From a virus, in the IMG/VR virus record IMGVR_UViG_3300035034_000710, positions 1-38,739 of that record: a stretch of 38,739 nt of DNA; one strand, 5' to 3'. The position numbers and the translations under genes are program-made. Under the pieces are notes generated by a model. It did no database searches and was not told the origin of the DNA. It saw nothing but the letters and a program-made list of their open reading frames with translations. This document shows, piece by piece, positions 15,206 through 20,185 of this stretch. The first letter of the stretch is position 1. The number at the start of each line of letters is the position of its first letter.

Positions 15206-15237
15206 GGATATAGCCGCCTCCCAAGGCCGCTGTGTCC
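15206..15237 (+). other. Inter-tRNA stem-loop
   Basis: GGATATAGC/GCTGTGTCC outer stem and GCCT/AGGC inner stem around ccca. The rest of 15240-15348 holds two small hairpins (CTTCACA/TGTGAAG; AAGCAG/CTGCTT) and no gene I can support. Confidence 0.6.
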
Positions 15238-15348
15238 CTTACTAAAACCTTCACATGTTTGGCCGAGTGTGAAGCAAGCAGTGTCGGATCTGCTTACCCT
15301 TCAACCCTTCGGGGATTGCGGCAGGAAACTCCGCATATCGGCTGATTA

Positions 15349-15420
15349 GTCTCTCAGGTGTTACGGCTGCATACGTCGCTCTTAACGACGCTGGTCCGAG
15401 TTCGAATCTCGGGGGAGACA
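15349..15420 (+). tRNA. tRNA-Lys(CTT)
   Basis: Acceptor GTCTCTC/GGGAGAC, anticodon stem CGTCG/CGACG with loop CTCTTAA, T-arm CCGAG-TTCGAAT-CTCGG. Confidence 0.9.
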
Positions 15421-15421
15421 C

Positions 15422-15492
15422 TGCGAGGTAGTGTCAAGTAACACGCGGGACTCATAATCCTGAACTGCTGGTATCGACTCCAGCCCACGCCA
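15422..15492 (+). tRNA. Divergent tRNA-Met(CAT)
   Basis: Anticodon stem CGGGA/TCCTG with loop CTCATAA, D-stem GTGT/ACAC with a 6-nt D-loop lacking GG, T-arm GCTGG-TATCGACT-CCAGC with an 8-nt loop, CCA encoded at 15493-15495. Acceptor TGCGAGG/CCACGCC has T1-C72 and A-A mismatches. An open 1-72 pair is an initiator trait, so it may be an initiator-like, Ile2-type or decaying tRNA. Confidence 0.7.
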
Positions 15493-15499
15493 CCATCTT

Positions 15500-15580
15500 G
15501 CGGATGTGATGGAACGGAATACATAGCTGGCTTAGAACCAGCCGTCTTCGGGCATGCAGGTTCGACTCCTGTCATCCGCA
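15500..15580 (+). tRNA. tRNA-Leu(TAG)
   Basis: Class II. Acceptor GCGGATG/CATCCGC, anticodon stem GCTGG/CCAGC with loop CTTAGAA, variable arm CGTCTTCGGGCAT, T-arm GCAGG-TTCGACT-CCTGT. Confidence 0.92.
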
Positions 15581-15587
15581 CTACAAT

Positions 15588-15662
15588 GCGTCTATAGCTC
15601 AGCCTGGAAAGAGCGCTCGACTACGAATCGAGAGGACAGGAGTTCAAATCTCTTTAGACGCA
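15588..15662 (+). tRNA. tRNA-Arg(ACG)
   Basis: Acceptor GCGTCTA/TAGACGC, D-arm GCTC/GAGC, anticodon stem CTCGA/TCGAG with loop CTACGAA, T-arm AGGAG-TTCAAAT-CTCTT. With A34 edited to inosine it would read CGU, CGC and CGA but not CGG. Confidence 0.92.
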
Positions 15663-15675
15663 CGCAATAAGATAT

Positions 15676-16040
15676 GGGCTTGATCCGGTTTTCGACCAGG
15701 CTGACTTGACAACAGATGCAATCCGTGATAACTTGGGAGTCACGTTAAACGCCTAGTCAAAAATAAACGCAAACACATTTGCAAACTCTAGCTCAGAGTC
15801 AATCTGGGCCTCACTCGATTCGTTCGAGGGGGCGCTAGTCTAACGACTGGCGTAGCGGGGTTGGGCACGCCTTGTTAACCAATGTGCCAATAAGCGCAAT
15901 GAAGACTGCCGGGAAAGTTCGGCTGGTGGAGGTTGGCTTCGGTCAGCCCTGAGCGCCCCGCCGCTTAATGCGGGAATGATTGTAATTCAGATGTTGAATT
16001 GTTTGATCTGGCTACGGGGGTTCGAATCCCCCCAGGTCCA
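15676..16040 (+). ncRNA. ssrA: tmRNA (ssrA)
   Basis: 365 nt. The 5' end GGGCTTGATCCGG and 3' end CAGGTCCA form the acceptor (GGGCTTG/CAGGTCC) with T-arm GGGGG-TTCGAAT-CCCCC. The tag ORF resumes at GCA 15769 and ends at TAA 15841-15843: 24 residues beginning ANTFANSSSES and ending SFEGALV. Host tags usually end ALAA; a final ALV is known from mycobacteriophage tmRNAs. Several GC-rich pseudoknot-like helices follow the tag. It rescues stalled ribosomes and tags the released chain. Confidence 0.93.
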
Positions 16041-16042
16041 AG

Positions 16043-16082
16043 AGCTATCAGGAATCCTGATGGTTGTTGTTCCTGAGTAGCT
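16043..16082 (+). other. Stem-loop directly after tmRNA
   Basis: AGCTATCAGGAA pairs with TTCCTGAGTAGCT (one bulged G). No U-tract; probably a processing signal or boundary. Confidence 0.6.
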
Positions 16083-16093
16083 GTCTATGCCTT

Positions 16094-16165
16094 ACCCCGG
16101 TCGTTCATTGGTTAGGATGTCGGTTTTTCACACCGAGGAACAGAGTTCGATTCTCTGTCGGGGTA
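16094..16165 (+). tRNA. tRNA-Glu(TTC)
   Basis: Acceptor ACCCCGG/TCGGGGT, anticodon stem TCGGT/ACCGA with loop TTTTCAC, T-arm CAGAG-TTCGATT-CTCTG. Confidence 0.9.
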
Positions 16166-16167
16166 CT

Positions 16168-16222
16168 AGGGTGAAGTTGTTGTGGTGGATATTTTCGCTA
16201 CCGTCCACAGCAACTTCACCTT
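16168..16222 (+). other. Long inter-tRNA stem-loop
   Basis: AGGGTGAAGTTG pairs with CAACTTCACCTT (12 bp with a G-U pair) and encloses TGTGG/CCACA. Confidence 0.72.
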
Positions 16223-16226
16223 CTAT

Positions 16227-16264
16227 GGATGTTTAACTCAGTTGGTAGAGTATCTCTTTTCTCA
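16227..16264 (+). pseudogene. 5' half of a tRNA, broken in the anticodon arm before an HNH gene
   Basis: Acceptor GGATGTT, D-arm ACTC-AGTTGGTA-GAGT, stem TCTCT and loop TTTCTCA, then no 3' half. The HNH gene follows 31 nt later. The segment ATGGATGTTTAACTCAGTT nearly repeats at the tRNA-Val on the other side of that gene. Confidence 0.65.
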
Positions 16265-16280
16265 AATAGTCTTGAAGTTG

Positions 16281-16289
16281 TGATATACT
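16281..16289 (+). promoter_or_regulatory. Extended -10 promoter of the HNH gene
   Basis: TGATATACT ends 7 nt before the ATG at 16296. No -35 box and no Shine-Dalgarno, so a leaderless start is likely. Confidence 0.6.
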
Positions 16290-16295
16290 TTAACT

Positions 16296-16880
16296 ATGAA
16301 ACATTGTACTATCTGTGGCGACAAGCTTTACTCTAAAGATTTCTGCAACAAGCACTACCAGCGTTGGAGAAAGCATGGAGATCCCTTGATAGTTAGAGGG
16401 CGATCTAAGTCGGGTAGTCCTGGTGTGAATCAAGTGCCAGAAAGTCAATTCGTTGAGATTGTAGAAGAATCAACTTCTTATGCTGAGTGTCTGCGAAAGT
16501 TGCAACTGAAAGCTGCTGGAGGATCTTATAAGGTTCTACAGGAAAGAATCTCAAGACTAAACCTTGACACTTCACATTTTCTCGGTCAAGCCCACGGCAA
16601 AAGTTCGAATAGGCTACGTGCAGAGGAAGTGCTAAAGCTAGGCACTAAGAATAGAAACGGGGTGGTTCGTAGAATCCTGTTTGAAGAACTTAAATGGAGC
16701 AAGACCTGTTCTGTTTGCGGCGTCGAAGATCAGTGGCAAGGGCGTCCGATGACGTTGGAGCTTGATCATATCAACGGAATAAACACAGACAATAGGGCTG
16801 AGAATCTAAGGTTTTTGTGCCCCAATTGTCATAGCCAGACAGACACTTTCTCTGTAGGAGTGTCAAGCATGGACGATTAA
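16296..16880 (+). CDS. HNH homing endonuclease
   Basis: 194 aa. N-terminal zinc finger CTICGDKLYSKDFCNKHYQR, a helical middle with HTH-like character (SYAECLRKLQLKAAGGSYKV), and a C-terminal HNH core CSVCGVEDQWQGRPMTLELD, HINGINTDNRAENL, CPNCHSQ. It lies between a broken tRNA half and tRNA-Val, and its last codons GAC GAT TAA are the first bases of tRNA-Val. This looks like an insertion at a tRNA. Promoter abuts the start, no ribosome site. Confidence 0.88.
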   Translation: MKHCTICGDKLYSKDFCNKHYQRWRKHGDPLIVRGRSKSGSPGVNQVPESQFVEIVEESTSYAECLRKLQLKAAGGSYKVLQERISRLNLDTSHFLGQAHGKSSNRLRAEEVLKLGTKNRNGVVRRILFEELKWSKTCSVCGVEDQWQGRPMTLELDHINGINTDNRAENLRFLCPNCHSQTDTFSVGVSSMDD

Positions 16881-16945
16881 CTCAGTTTGGTCAGAGTGCG
16901 ATTTTTACACGATCGAAGCCACTGGTTCGAATCCAGTATCGTCCA
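16871..16945 (+). tRNA. tRNA-Val(TAC), overlapping the end of the HNH gene
   Basis: Acceptor GGACGAT/ATCGTCC, D-arm ACTC/GAGT, anticodon stem CGATT/GATCG with loop TTTACAC, T-arm ACTGG-TTCGAAT-CCAGT. Its first 10 nt are also the last codons and stop of the HNH gene. Confidence 0.92.
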
Positions 16946-16949
16946 CTAT

Positions 16950-17023
16950 AGGTCGCTAGCACAATTGGCTAGTGCATCGGTCTCCAAAACCGAAGGTTCG
17001 GGGTTCGAGTCCCTGGCGGCCTG
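16950..17023 (+). tRNA. tRNA-Trp(CCA)
   Basis: Acceptor AGGTCGC/GCGGCCT, D-arm GCAC/GTGC, anticodon stem TCGGT/ACCGA with loop CTCCAAA, T-arm CGGGG-TTCGAGT-CCCTG. Confidence 0.92.
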
Positions 17024-17047
17024 CTCTAAGGAAAGATAATTTAACGA

Positions 17048-17121
17048 TGTATTCGGTCCGGCCAGGCGCTGGAGTCTGGCTGTTAACCAGAATGTGCTAG
17101 GTTCGAGTCCTAGGAATACAG
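17048..17121 (+). tRNA. tRNA-Asn(GTT)
   Basis: Acceptor TGTATTC/GAATACA, anticodon stem TCTGG/CCAGA with loop CTGTTAA, T-arm CTAGG-TTCGAGT-CCTAG, discriminator G. Confidence 0.92.
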
Positions 17122-17122
17122 C

Positions 17123-17168
17123 AAGGGGACCTCTGACGCAATACCTGGCGAGGTACATGTCCCCTTTC
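17123..17168 (+). terminator. Hairpin with short U-run, possible attenuator
   Basis: AAGGGGAC pairs with GTCCCCTT, with an inner TACCT-ggcg-AGGTA stem, then TTTC. Could be a partial terminator inside the cluster. Confidence 0.55.
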
Positions 17169-17175
17169 TACGCTT

Positions 17176-17215
17176 GTATGCACTAACGCTACCTGTGGGC
17201 CGCGTTAGTGCATAC
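17176..17215 (+). repeat. Perfect 14-bp inverted repeat
   Basis: GTATGCACTAACGC and GCGTTAGTGCATAC are exact complements separated by 12 nt. No U-tract, no ORF. It could be an RNA processing hairpin or a protein-binding or recombination site. Confidence 0.75.
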
Positions 17216-17243
17216 TAAACAATTCCCTCACCTCCCACTCTAT

Positions 17244-17315
17244 TGGCCCGTATTTCAACGGCGAGAATACCTCTCTGATAAGGAGGCGATGAAAGTTCGA
17301 TTCTTTCCGGGCCAA
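17244..17315 (+). tRNA. tRNA-Ile(GAT)
   Basis: Acceptor TGGCCCG/CGGGCCA, anticodon stem CCTCT/GGAGG with loop CTGATAA, T-arm GAAAG-TTCGATT-CTTTC, CCA encoded (17316-17318). Confidence 0.9.
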
Positions 17316-17340
17316 CCAATCAATCAACGAAGGAGAAACA

Positions 17341-17508
17341 ATGACGATCTTCTATACAGTCATGGAAGGTGGGTCCGATAAGGACACACCTGAGGTAGCA
17401 GTGTTCGAGTCGGTTAATAACCGTCGTGCCGCCGATCGTAGGGCGTTCACGCTGAACAGGGGTAACCCTGGTAAGTACAGGGTCCAACCGTATAAGGTCA
17501 ACGACTGA
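17341..17508 (+). CDS. Small hypothetical protein between tRNAs
   Basis: 55 aa (starts MTIFYTVMEGGSDKDTPEVA, ends RVQPYKVND) with AAGGAG 7 nt upstream. Small alpha/beta-looking basic protein; the segment SVNNRRAADRRAFTLNRGNP is Arg-rich. No family recognised. Confidence 0.7.
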   Translation: MTIFYTVMEGGSDKDTPEVAVFESVNNRRAADRRAFTLNRGNPGKYRVQPYKVND

Positions 17509-17515
17509 GATTTCT

Positions 17516-17589
17516 GCTTGGTGGAAGGGACGGTTTCCCTACTAGAGCTTATATCTCTGGTTTCCAGAGTTCAACTCTCTGACCAAGTA
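17516..17589 (+). tRNA. tRNA-Ile(TAT)
   Basis: Acceptor GCTTGGT/ACCAAGT, D-arm AGGG/CCCT, anticodon stem TAGAG/CTCTG with loop CTTATAT, T-arm CAGAG-TTCAACT-CTCTG. Reads AUA. Confidence 0.83.
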
Positions 17590-17593
17590 CTTG

Positions 17594-17667
17594 GCGCTTG
17601 TATCCCAATTGGCAGAGGAAATCGGCTTAAAACCGATTAGTTGAGGGTTCGAACCCCTCCGGGCGCA
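17594..17667 (+). tRNA. tRNA with anticodon TAA (Leu by anticodon) but class I shape
   Basis: Acceptor GCGCTTG/CGGGCGC, anticodon stem ATCGG/CCGAT with loop CTTAAAA, T-arm GAGGG-TTCGAAC-CCCTC. The variable region is only 5 nt (TAGTT), whereas the other Leu tRNAs here have long variable arms. Confidence 0.82.
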
Positions 17668-17682
17668 CCGCAAAGGAGAGGC

Positions 17683-17893
17683 ATGGAATCTTACCCGCAT
17701 TTGTCCCAGTTCGAAGATTACCACGATTTCTACGCTACTGTCCTTATGTCTTCTTTCTTCTTCATGGTAGAAAGAAAAGAATTTGATTACACGGTGGTCC
17801 AGTCCCGATATGTTAGCAGAATGTTTGTTCGGGTTCCCTGAGTATGAGGGCACAGAGTTCGTGTTGCCGCTATCTTGGATAGCGGTAGTTTAA
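17683..17893 (+). CDS. Small hypothetical protein with a +1 shift at CGG
   Basis: AAAGGAGAGGC precedes ATG 17683. The zero frame gives 52 aa ending FVRVP after CGG at 17830. Skipping the C reads GGG and continues as FVGFPEYEGTEFVLPLSW, then IAVV, ending at TAA 17891-17893, exactly one base before tRNA-Leu. The shifted product is 69 aa. Aromatic-rich N-terminus (HLSQFEDYHDFYATVLMSSF). No family recognised. Confidence 0.65.
17830..17833 (+). other. CGGG +1 recoding site (small ORF)
   Basis: GTT-CGG-GTT-CCC-TGA in zero frame; GTT-(C)GGG-TTC-CCT after a +1 shift. Only in-frame CGG of this ORF. Confidence 0.5.
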
Positions 17894-17975
17894 GCTCCAA
17901 TGGCGGAACTGGTATACGCAGTTGTCTCAAAAGCAGCCGTCTTCGGGCATGAGGGTTCGACTCCCTCTTGGAGCA
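17894..17975 (+). tRNA. tRNA-Leu(CAA)
   Basis: Class II. Acceptor GCTCCAA/TTGGAGC, anticodon stem GTTGT/GCAGC with loop CTCAAAA, variable arm CGTCTTCGGGCAT, T-arm GAGGG-TTCGACT-CCCTC. Confidence 0.93.
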
Positions 17976-17981
17976 CTCAAG

Positions 17982-18053
17982 GCCACTTTGGTGAAGCCGG
18001 TAACACGCCAGCATGGTACGCTGGAGTCGAGAGTTCGAATCTCTCAGGTGGCT
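17982..18053 (+). tRNA. tRNA-Thr(GGT)
   Basis: Acceptor GCCACTT/AGGTGGC, D-arm GTG/CAC, anticodon stem CCAGC/GCTGG with loop ATGGTAC, T-arm GAGAG-TTCGAAT-CTCTC. Confidence 0.9.
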
Positions 18054-18074
18054 CGCAGACAGGAAGTAAACATT

Positions 18075-18147
18075 GGTGCCGTAGCTCAGTTGGGAGAGCG
18101 CTACTCTGAAAATGTAGAGGTCGCTGGTTCGACTCCAGCCGGTACCA
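18075..18147 (+). tRNA. tRNA-Phe(GAA)
   Basis: Acceptor GGTGCCG/CGGTACC, D-arm GCTC/GAGC, anticodon loop CTGAAAA, T-arm GCTGG-TTCGACT-CCAGC, CCA encoded (18148-18150). Confidence 0.93.
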
Positions 18148-18160
18148 CCAGTTGCGATCT

Positions 18161-18242
18161 GGAAGATTGGCAGAGCGGTAATGCAGCGGGTTGCTAACTC
18201 GTCATCTGAAAGGGTGCATAGGTTCGAATCCTATATCTTCCG
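18161..18242 (+). tRNA. tRNA-Ser(GCT)
   Basis: Class II. Acceptor GGAAGAT/ATCTTCC, anticodon loop TTGCTAA, long variable arm, T-arm ATAGG-TTCGAAT-CCTAT, discriminator G. Confidence 0.92.
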
Positions 18243-18257
18243 CTAGAAAGGTTTTTT

Positions 18258-18440
18258 ATGGGTATGGTATCTTTTTGCATAGGTGGGGGAGAGAGTATTT
18301 GGGTGACGTCGCTGAGAGACGAAGCTGATTCGGATTCTTACACTTTGGTGTTTTTCCGTAATTTGGAACCCAATGTGCAGGTCTGTAGGAATGATTTAGT
18401 AGACGTCATGAATATGCCTTGCGGGTGGGTGCTTGTTTGA
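18258..18440 (+). CDS. Small hypothetical protein
   Basis: 60 aa, starting MGMVSFCIGGGESIWVTSLR and ending MNMPCGWVLV. GAAAGG lies 6 nt upstream. Compact beta-rich look; no family recognised. Ends inside the next promoter. Confidence 0.68.
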   Translation: MGMVSFCIGGGESIWVTSLRDEADSDSYTLVFFRNLEPNVQVCRNDLVDVMNMPCGWVLV

Positions 18441-18465
18441 CAAACAACATGGGAGTGTGTATGAT
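18437..18465 (+). promoter_or_regulatory. Promoter inside the tRNA cluster
   Basis: TTGACA, 17-bp spacer ending GTGTG, TATGAT. Should transcribe the Ser-Cys-Met-Arg tRNA group. Confidence 0.8.
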
Positions 18466-18467
18466 GT

Positions 18468-18590
18468 GTGGGAGTTTGTGGTAACAGTAAAGATGTGAGA
18501 TCCTACGATGGCAGAGATGCCGGGGTGTGGTGTGCTAGGTGTTGGGGAATCATCTGCAAGATTCGTTTGCGACTTCTCCAGTCAGAATAA
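18468..18590 (+). CDS. Possible small zinc-ribbon protein
   Basis: A 40-codon frame encodes VCGNSKDVRSYDGRDAGVWC followed by ARCWGIICKIRLRLLQSE. The RDAGVWCARC segment and spaced Cys residues look like a zinc ribbon. It fits exactly between the promoter and tRNA-Ser. The start is uncertain: GTG 18468 is only 3 nt past the -10 box, GTG 18495 is internal. Confidence 0.4.
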   Translation: MGVCGNSKDVRSYDGRDAGVWCARCWGIICKIRLRLLQSE

Positions 18591-18595
18591 AATAC

Positions 18596-18679
18596 GGAGG
18601 GTACTGCTGGGTTGGCTGGCAACAGGTTTTGAACACCTGAGTACGGTAACACGTAGGAGTTCGATCCTTCTACCCTCCT
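18596..18679 (+). tRNA. tRNA-Ser(TGA)
   Basis: Class II. Acceptor GGAGGGT/ACCCTCC, anticodon stem CAGGT/ACCTG with loop TTTGAAC, long variable arm, T-arm AGGAG-TTCGATC-CTTCT. Confidence 0.92.
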
Positions 18680-18687
18680 CAATTCAA

Positions 18688-18755
18688 GCCGGGAAGGCTA
18701 GGTGTCACGCTCGTCTGCAAAACGAGTGACCGGGGTTCAAGTCCCCGTCCCGGCT
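18688..18755 (+). tRNA. tRNA-Cys(GCA)
   Basis: Acceptor GCCGGGA/TCCCGGC, anticodon stem CTCGT/ACGAG with loop CTGCAAA, T-arm CGGGG-TTCAAGT-CCCCG. Short (68 nt) because of a reduced D-arm. Confidence 0.88.
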
Positions 18756-18795
18756 CTGGTGAGTGCAATCAGAAAGAGAAGGAATTTAATGTTTT

Positions 18796-18868
18796 AGTGG
18801 TATAGCTCAGTTGGTAGAGCACTCGTCTCATAAGCGAGAGGTCGCTGGTTCAATCCCAGCTATCACTA
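18796..18868 (+). tRNA. tRNA-Met(CAT)
   Basis: Acceptor AGTGGTA/TATCACT, D-arm GCTC/GAGC, anticodon stem CTCGT/GCGAG with loop CTCATAA, T-arm GCTGG-TTCAATC-CCAGC. Elongator Met or, if lysidinylated, Ile(AUA). Confidence 0.9.
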
Positions 18869-18872
18869 CTAT

Positions 18873-18946
18873 GCCTCAGTAGCTCAGTTGGACAGAGCAG
18901 CACACTTCTAATGTGACGGCCGGGGGTTCGACTCCCTCTTGAGGCG
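18873..18946 (+). tRNA. tRNA-Arg(TCT)
   Basis: Acceptor GCCTCAG/TTGAGGC, D-arm GCTC/GAGC, anticodon loop CTTCTAA, T-arm GGGGG-TTCGACT-CCCTC. Reads AGA and AGG. Confidence 0.9.
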
Positions 18947-18948
18947 CT

Positions 18949-19179
18949 ATGATTCATAAACGAAATTATACAACCAGATATCTCACTATCTTTTTGAAGG
19001 GCTTGGGAGTCTTCTACAAGCATTCTTTGGCGATGCATTCGGAAGCCACAGTCTATTCTATTTTCTCTGATTCCAGAGAAAGGGAAAACATTGTCTCCAA
19101 AGCCCCGTCATGGGCAAAAAGGACCAGAGTCAATGTTTCTTCGGCATACCATCTTCCTAGTCACTGGCAGCTCGCATAG
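18949..19179 (+). CDS. Basic hypothetical protein between tRNAs
   Basis: 76 aa, filling the gap between tRNA-Arg and the next tRNA-like gene. GAGG within the tRNA-Arg 3' end (18941-18944) is 4 nt before the ATG. Basic, aromatic-rich (MIHKRNYTTRYLTIFLKGLG). Could be a chance ORF. Confidence 0.45.
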   Translation: MIHKRNYTTRYLTIFLKGLGVFYKHSLAMHSEATVYSIFSDSRERENIVSKAPSWAKRTRVNVSSAYHLPSHWQLA

Positions 19180-19260
19180 GGGTGTAGCATAATGGGATTG
19201 CTCGGGGTTTTGGTCCCCGCATGATCAGGTTCGATTGGCGAGACAAAGGGACAAACCTGG
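19179..19260 (+). pseudogene. Degenerate tRNA-Gln(TTG)
   Basis: Acceptor 5' GGGGTGT, D-arm and perfect anticodon stem CGGGG/CCCCG with loop TTTTGGT are present. The T-arm CAGG/CCTG is split by about 26 nt (TTCGATT plus an insertion) and no ACACCCC follows. Confidence 0.65.
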
Positions 19261-19285
19261 GGATATAGCGATAGCGAGTAATCAT

Positions 19286-19359
19286 TCCGCAATAGGGAAA
19301 TGGTAGCCCCGGTGGGTTTTGGTCCCACGTCTTTGAAGGTTCGATTCCTTCTTGCGGAT
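19286..19359 (+). tRNA. tRNA-Gln(TTG)
   Basis: Acceptor TCCGCAA/TTGCGGA, D-arm GGG/CCC, anticodon stem GTGGG/CCCAC with loop TTTTGGT, T-arm GAAGG-TTCGATT-CCTTC. Confidence 0.9.
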
Positions 19360-19393
19360 CTATTTGACAGGAGTAGATTCAGATTTCAAACAT

Positions 19394-19466
19394 GCGTCTG
19401 TAGCTCAATTGGCAGAGCGTTCGGCTTTTAACCGAGGGGTTGTGGGATCGTCGCCCACCAGGCGCA
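19394..19466 (+). tRNA. tRNA-Lys(TTT) with an atypical T-loop
   Basis: Acceptor GCGTCTG/CAGGCGC, D-arm GCTC/GAGC, anticodon stem TTCGG/CCGAG with loop CTTTTAA, T-stem GTGGG/CCCAC. The T-loop ATCGTCG lacks the usual TTC. Confidence 0.85.
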
Positions 19467-19481
19467 CTTAAGGAGGAAATC

Positions 19482-19979
19482 ATGACCGACAACGTACTAC
19501 TGCTAAACGCAAGCTACGAACCTATTAGAGTGATCTCCTTTCAAAGAGCAGTTATCATGATGGTCCAGGATCGCGCTGAAGTAATCGAAGCGGACCCTGA
19601 ACGTATGGTTCGCTCTCCGTCTTCATCTTGGCCTTGGCCTTCGGTGGTTCGCCTTAGAACGTATGTCAGTATCCCATTCGAACGCAACATAGCGTTGAAC
19701 AAACGCAACGTTCTGAATCGTGACAACTTCGAATGCGCTTACTGTGTCAACCGTAAGGCAACCACAGTGGATCACATTCATCCCCGCAGCAAAGGCGGGT
19801 TGCATAGGTGGGATAACGTTATTGCAGCTTGCCGTCCTTGCAACAACAAAAAGGATGACAAGTTGCTTTCGGAAATGGGTTGGAAGCTTGCGTTCCAGCC
19901 GAAAGTCCCTTCCGGTCATAACTGGTTGCTTGTAGGGGTGAAAGATCGTGATTCGTGGGCAAAATATTTGAAACTGTGA
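19482..19979 (+). CDS. HNH endonuclease domain protein
   Basis: 165 aa from ATG 19482 (AAGGAGG 6 nt upstream; the frame opens earlier but inside tRNA-Lys). C-terminal HNH core: CAYCVNRKATTVDHIHPRSK, then GGLHRWDNVIAACRPCNNKK and a KLLSEMGWKL tail, the McrA-like arrangement common in actinobacterial genomes. The N-terminal 80 residues (LLLNASYEPIRVISFQRAV) are the usual companion domain. Could be a homing enzyme or a nuclease acting on DNA during infection. Confidence 0.87.
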   Translation: MTDNVLLLNASYEPIRVISFQRAVIMMVQDRAEVIEADPERMVRSPSSSWPWPSVVRLRTYVSIPFERNIALNKRNVLNRDNFECAYCVNRKATTVDHIHPRSKGGLHRWDNVIAACRPCNNKKDDKLLSEMGWKLAFQPKVPSGHNWLLVGVKDRDSWAKYLKL

Positions 19980-19980
19980 T

Positions 19981-20010
19981 TTGACAATCATGTTGCGGTT
20001 GTGTTAAGAT
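19981..20010 (+). promoter_or_regulatory. Promoter of a short transcript
   Basis: TTGACA, 18-bp spacer, TAAGAT, beginning 2 nt after the HNH stop. Transcription would start near 20017. Confidence 0.75.
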
Positions 20011-20016
20011 AATCTT

Positions 20017-20112
20017 GTTGCTCGCACACGGTTAGGAAACCTCGTCTTGAGACGGGGGATCTAAAGTGCGGAGGAAGGAAAAGACCCGGACCTTTTGGTT
20101 CGGGTCTTTTCT
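20017..20112 (+). ncRNA. Candidate small RNA with its own promoter and terminator
   Basis: About 95 nt between promoter and terminator without a credible ORF. Stem CGCAC/GTGCG encloses CCTCGTC-ttga-GACGGGG. A purine-rich single-stranded stretch GGAGGAAGGAAAAG follows, then the terminator. The exposed GGAGG could pair with anti-Shine-Dalgarno or with pyrimidine tracts. Existence is inferred from the signals only. Confidence 0.55.
20081..20110 (+). terminator. Rho-independent terminator
   Basis: AAGACCCGGACC pairs with GGTTCGGGTCTT (12 bp) around TTTT, followed by TTTTCT. It shields the tail operon from cluster transcription. Confidence 0.93.
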
Positions 20113-20185
20113 GTATATGGGGTGTTGTTCTGTCGATCAGTGGTTATGGACGTGCTACAATAGGCTGTAGTACAACAAGGAATGG

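Noticed and set aside
15116-15349. ORF beginning MNPLPKKCKAVGC
   Set aside because: The start resembles a zinc-finger endonuclease, but it runs through a mini-tRNA and a hairpin with no family pattern; at most a remnant. It contains a CGG, but neither reading frame after it looks like a protein.
15367-15400. Anticodon TTA (ochre suppressor) for the tRNA at 15349
   Set aside because: Shifting the stem by two bases gives a perfect 5-bp stem with loop CTCTTAA, so the anticodon is CTT (Lys).
19364-19392. TTGACA upstream of tRNA-Lys(TTT)
   Set aside because: No -10 box at 16-18 bp.
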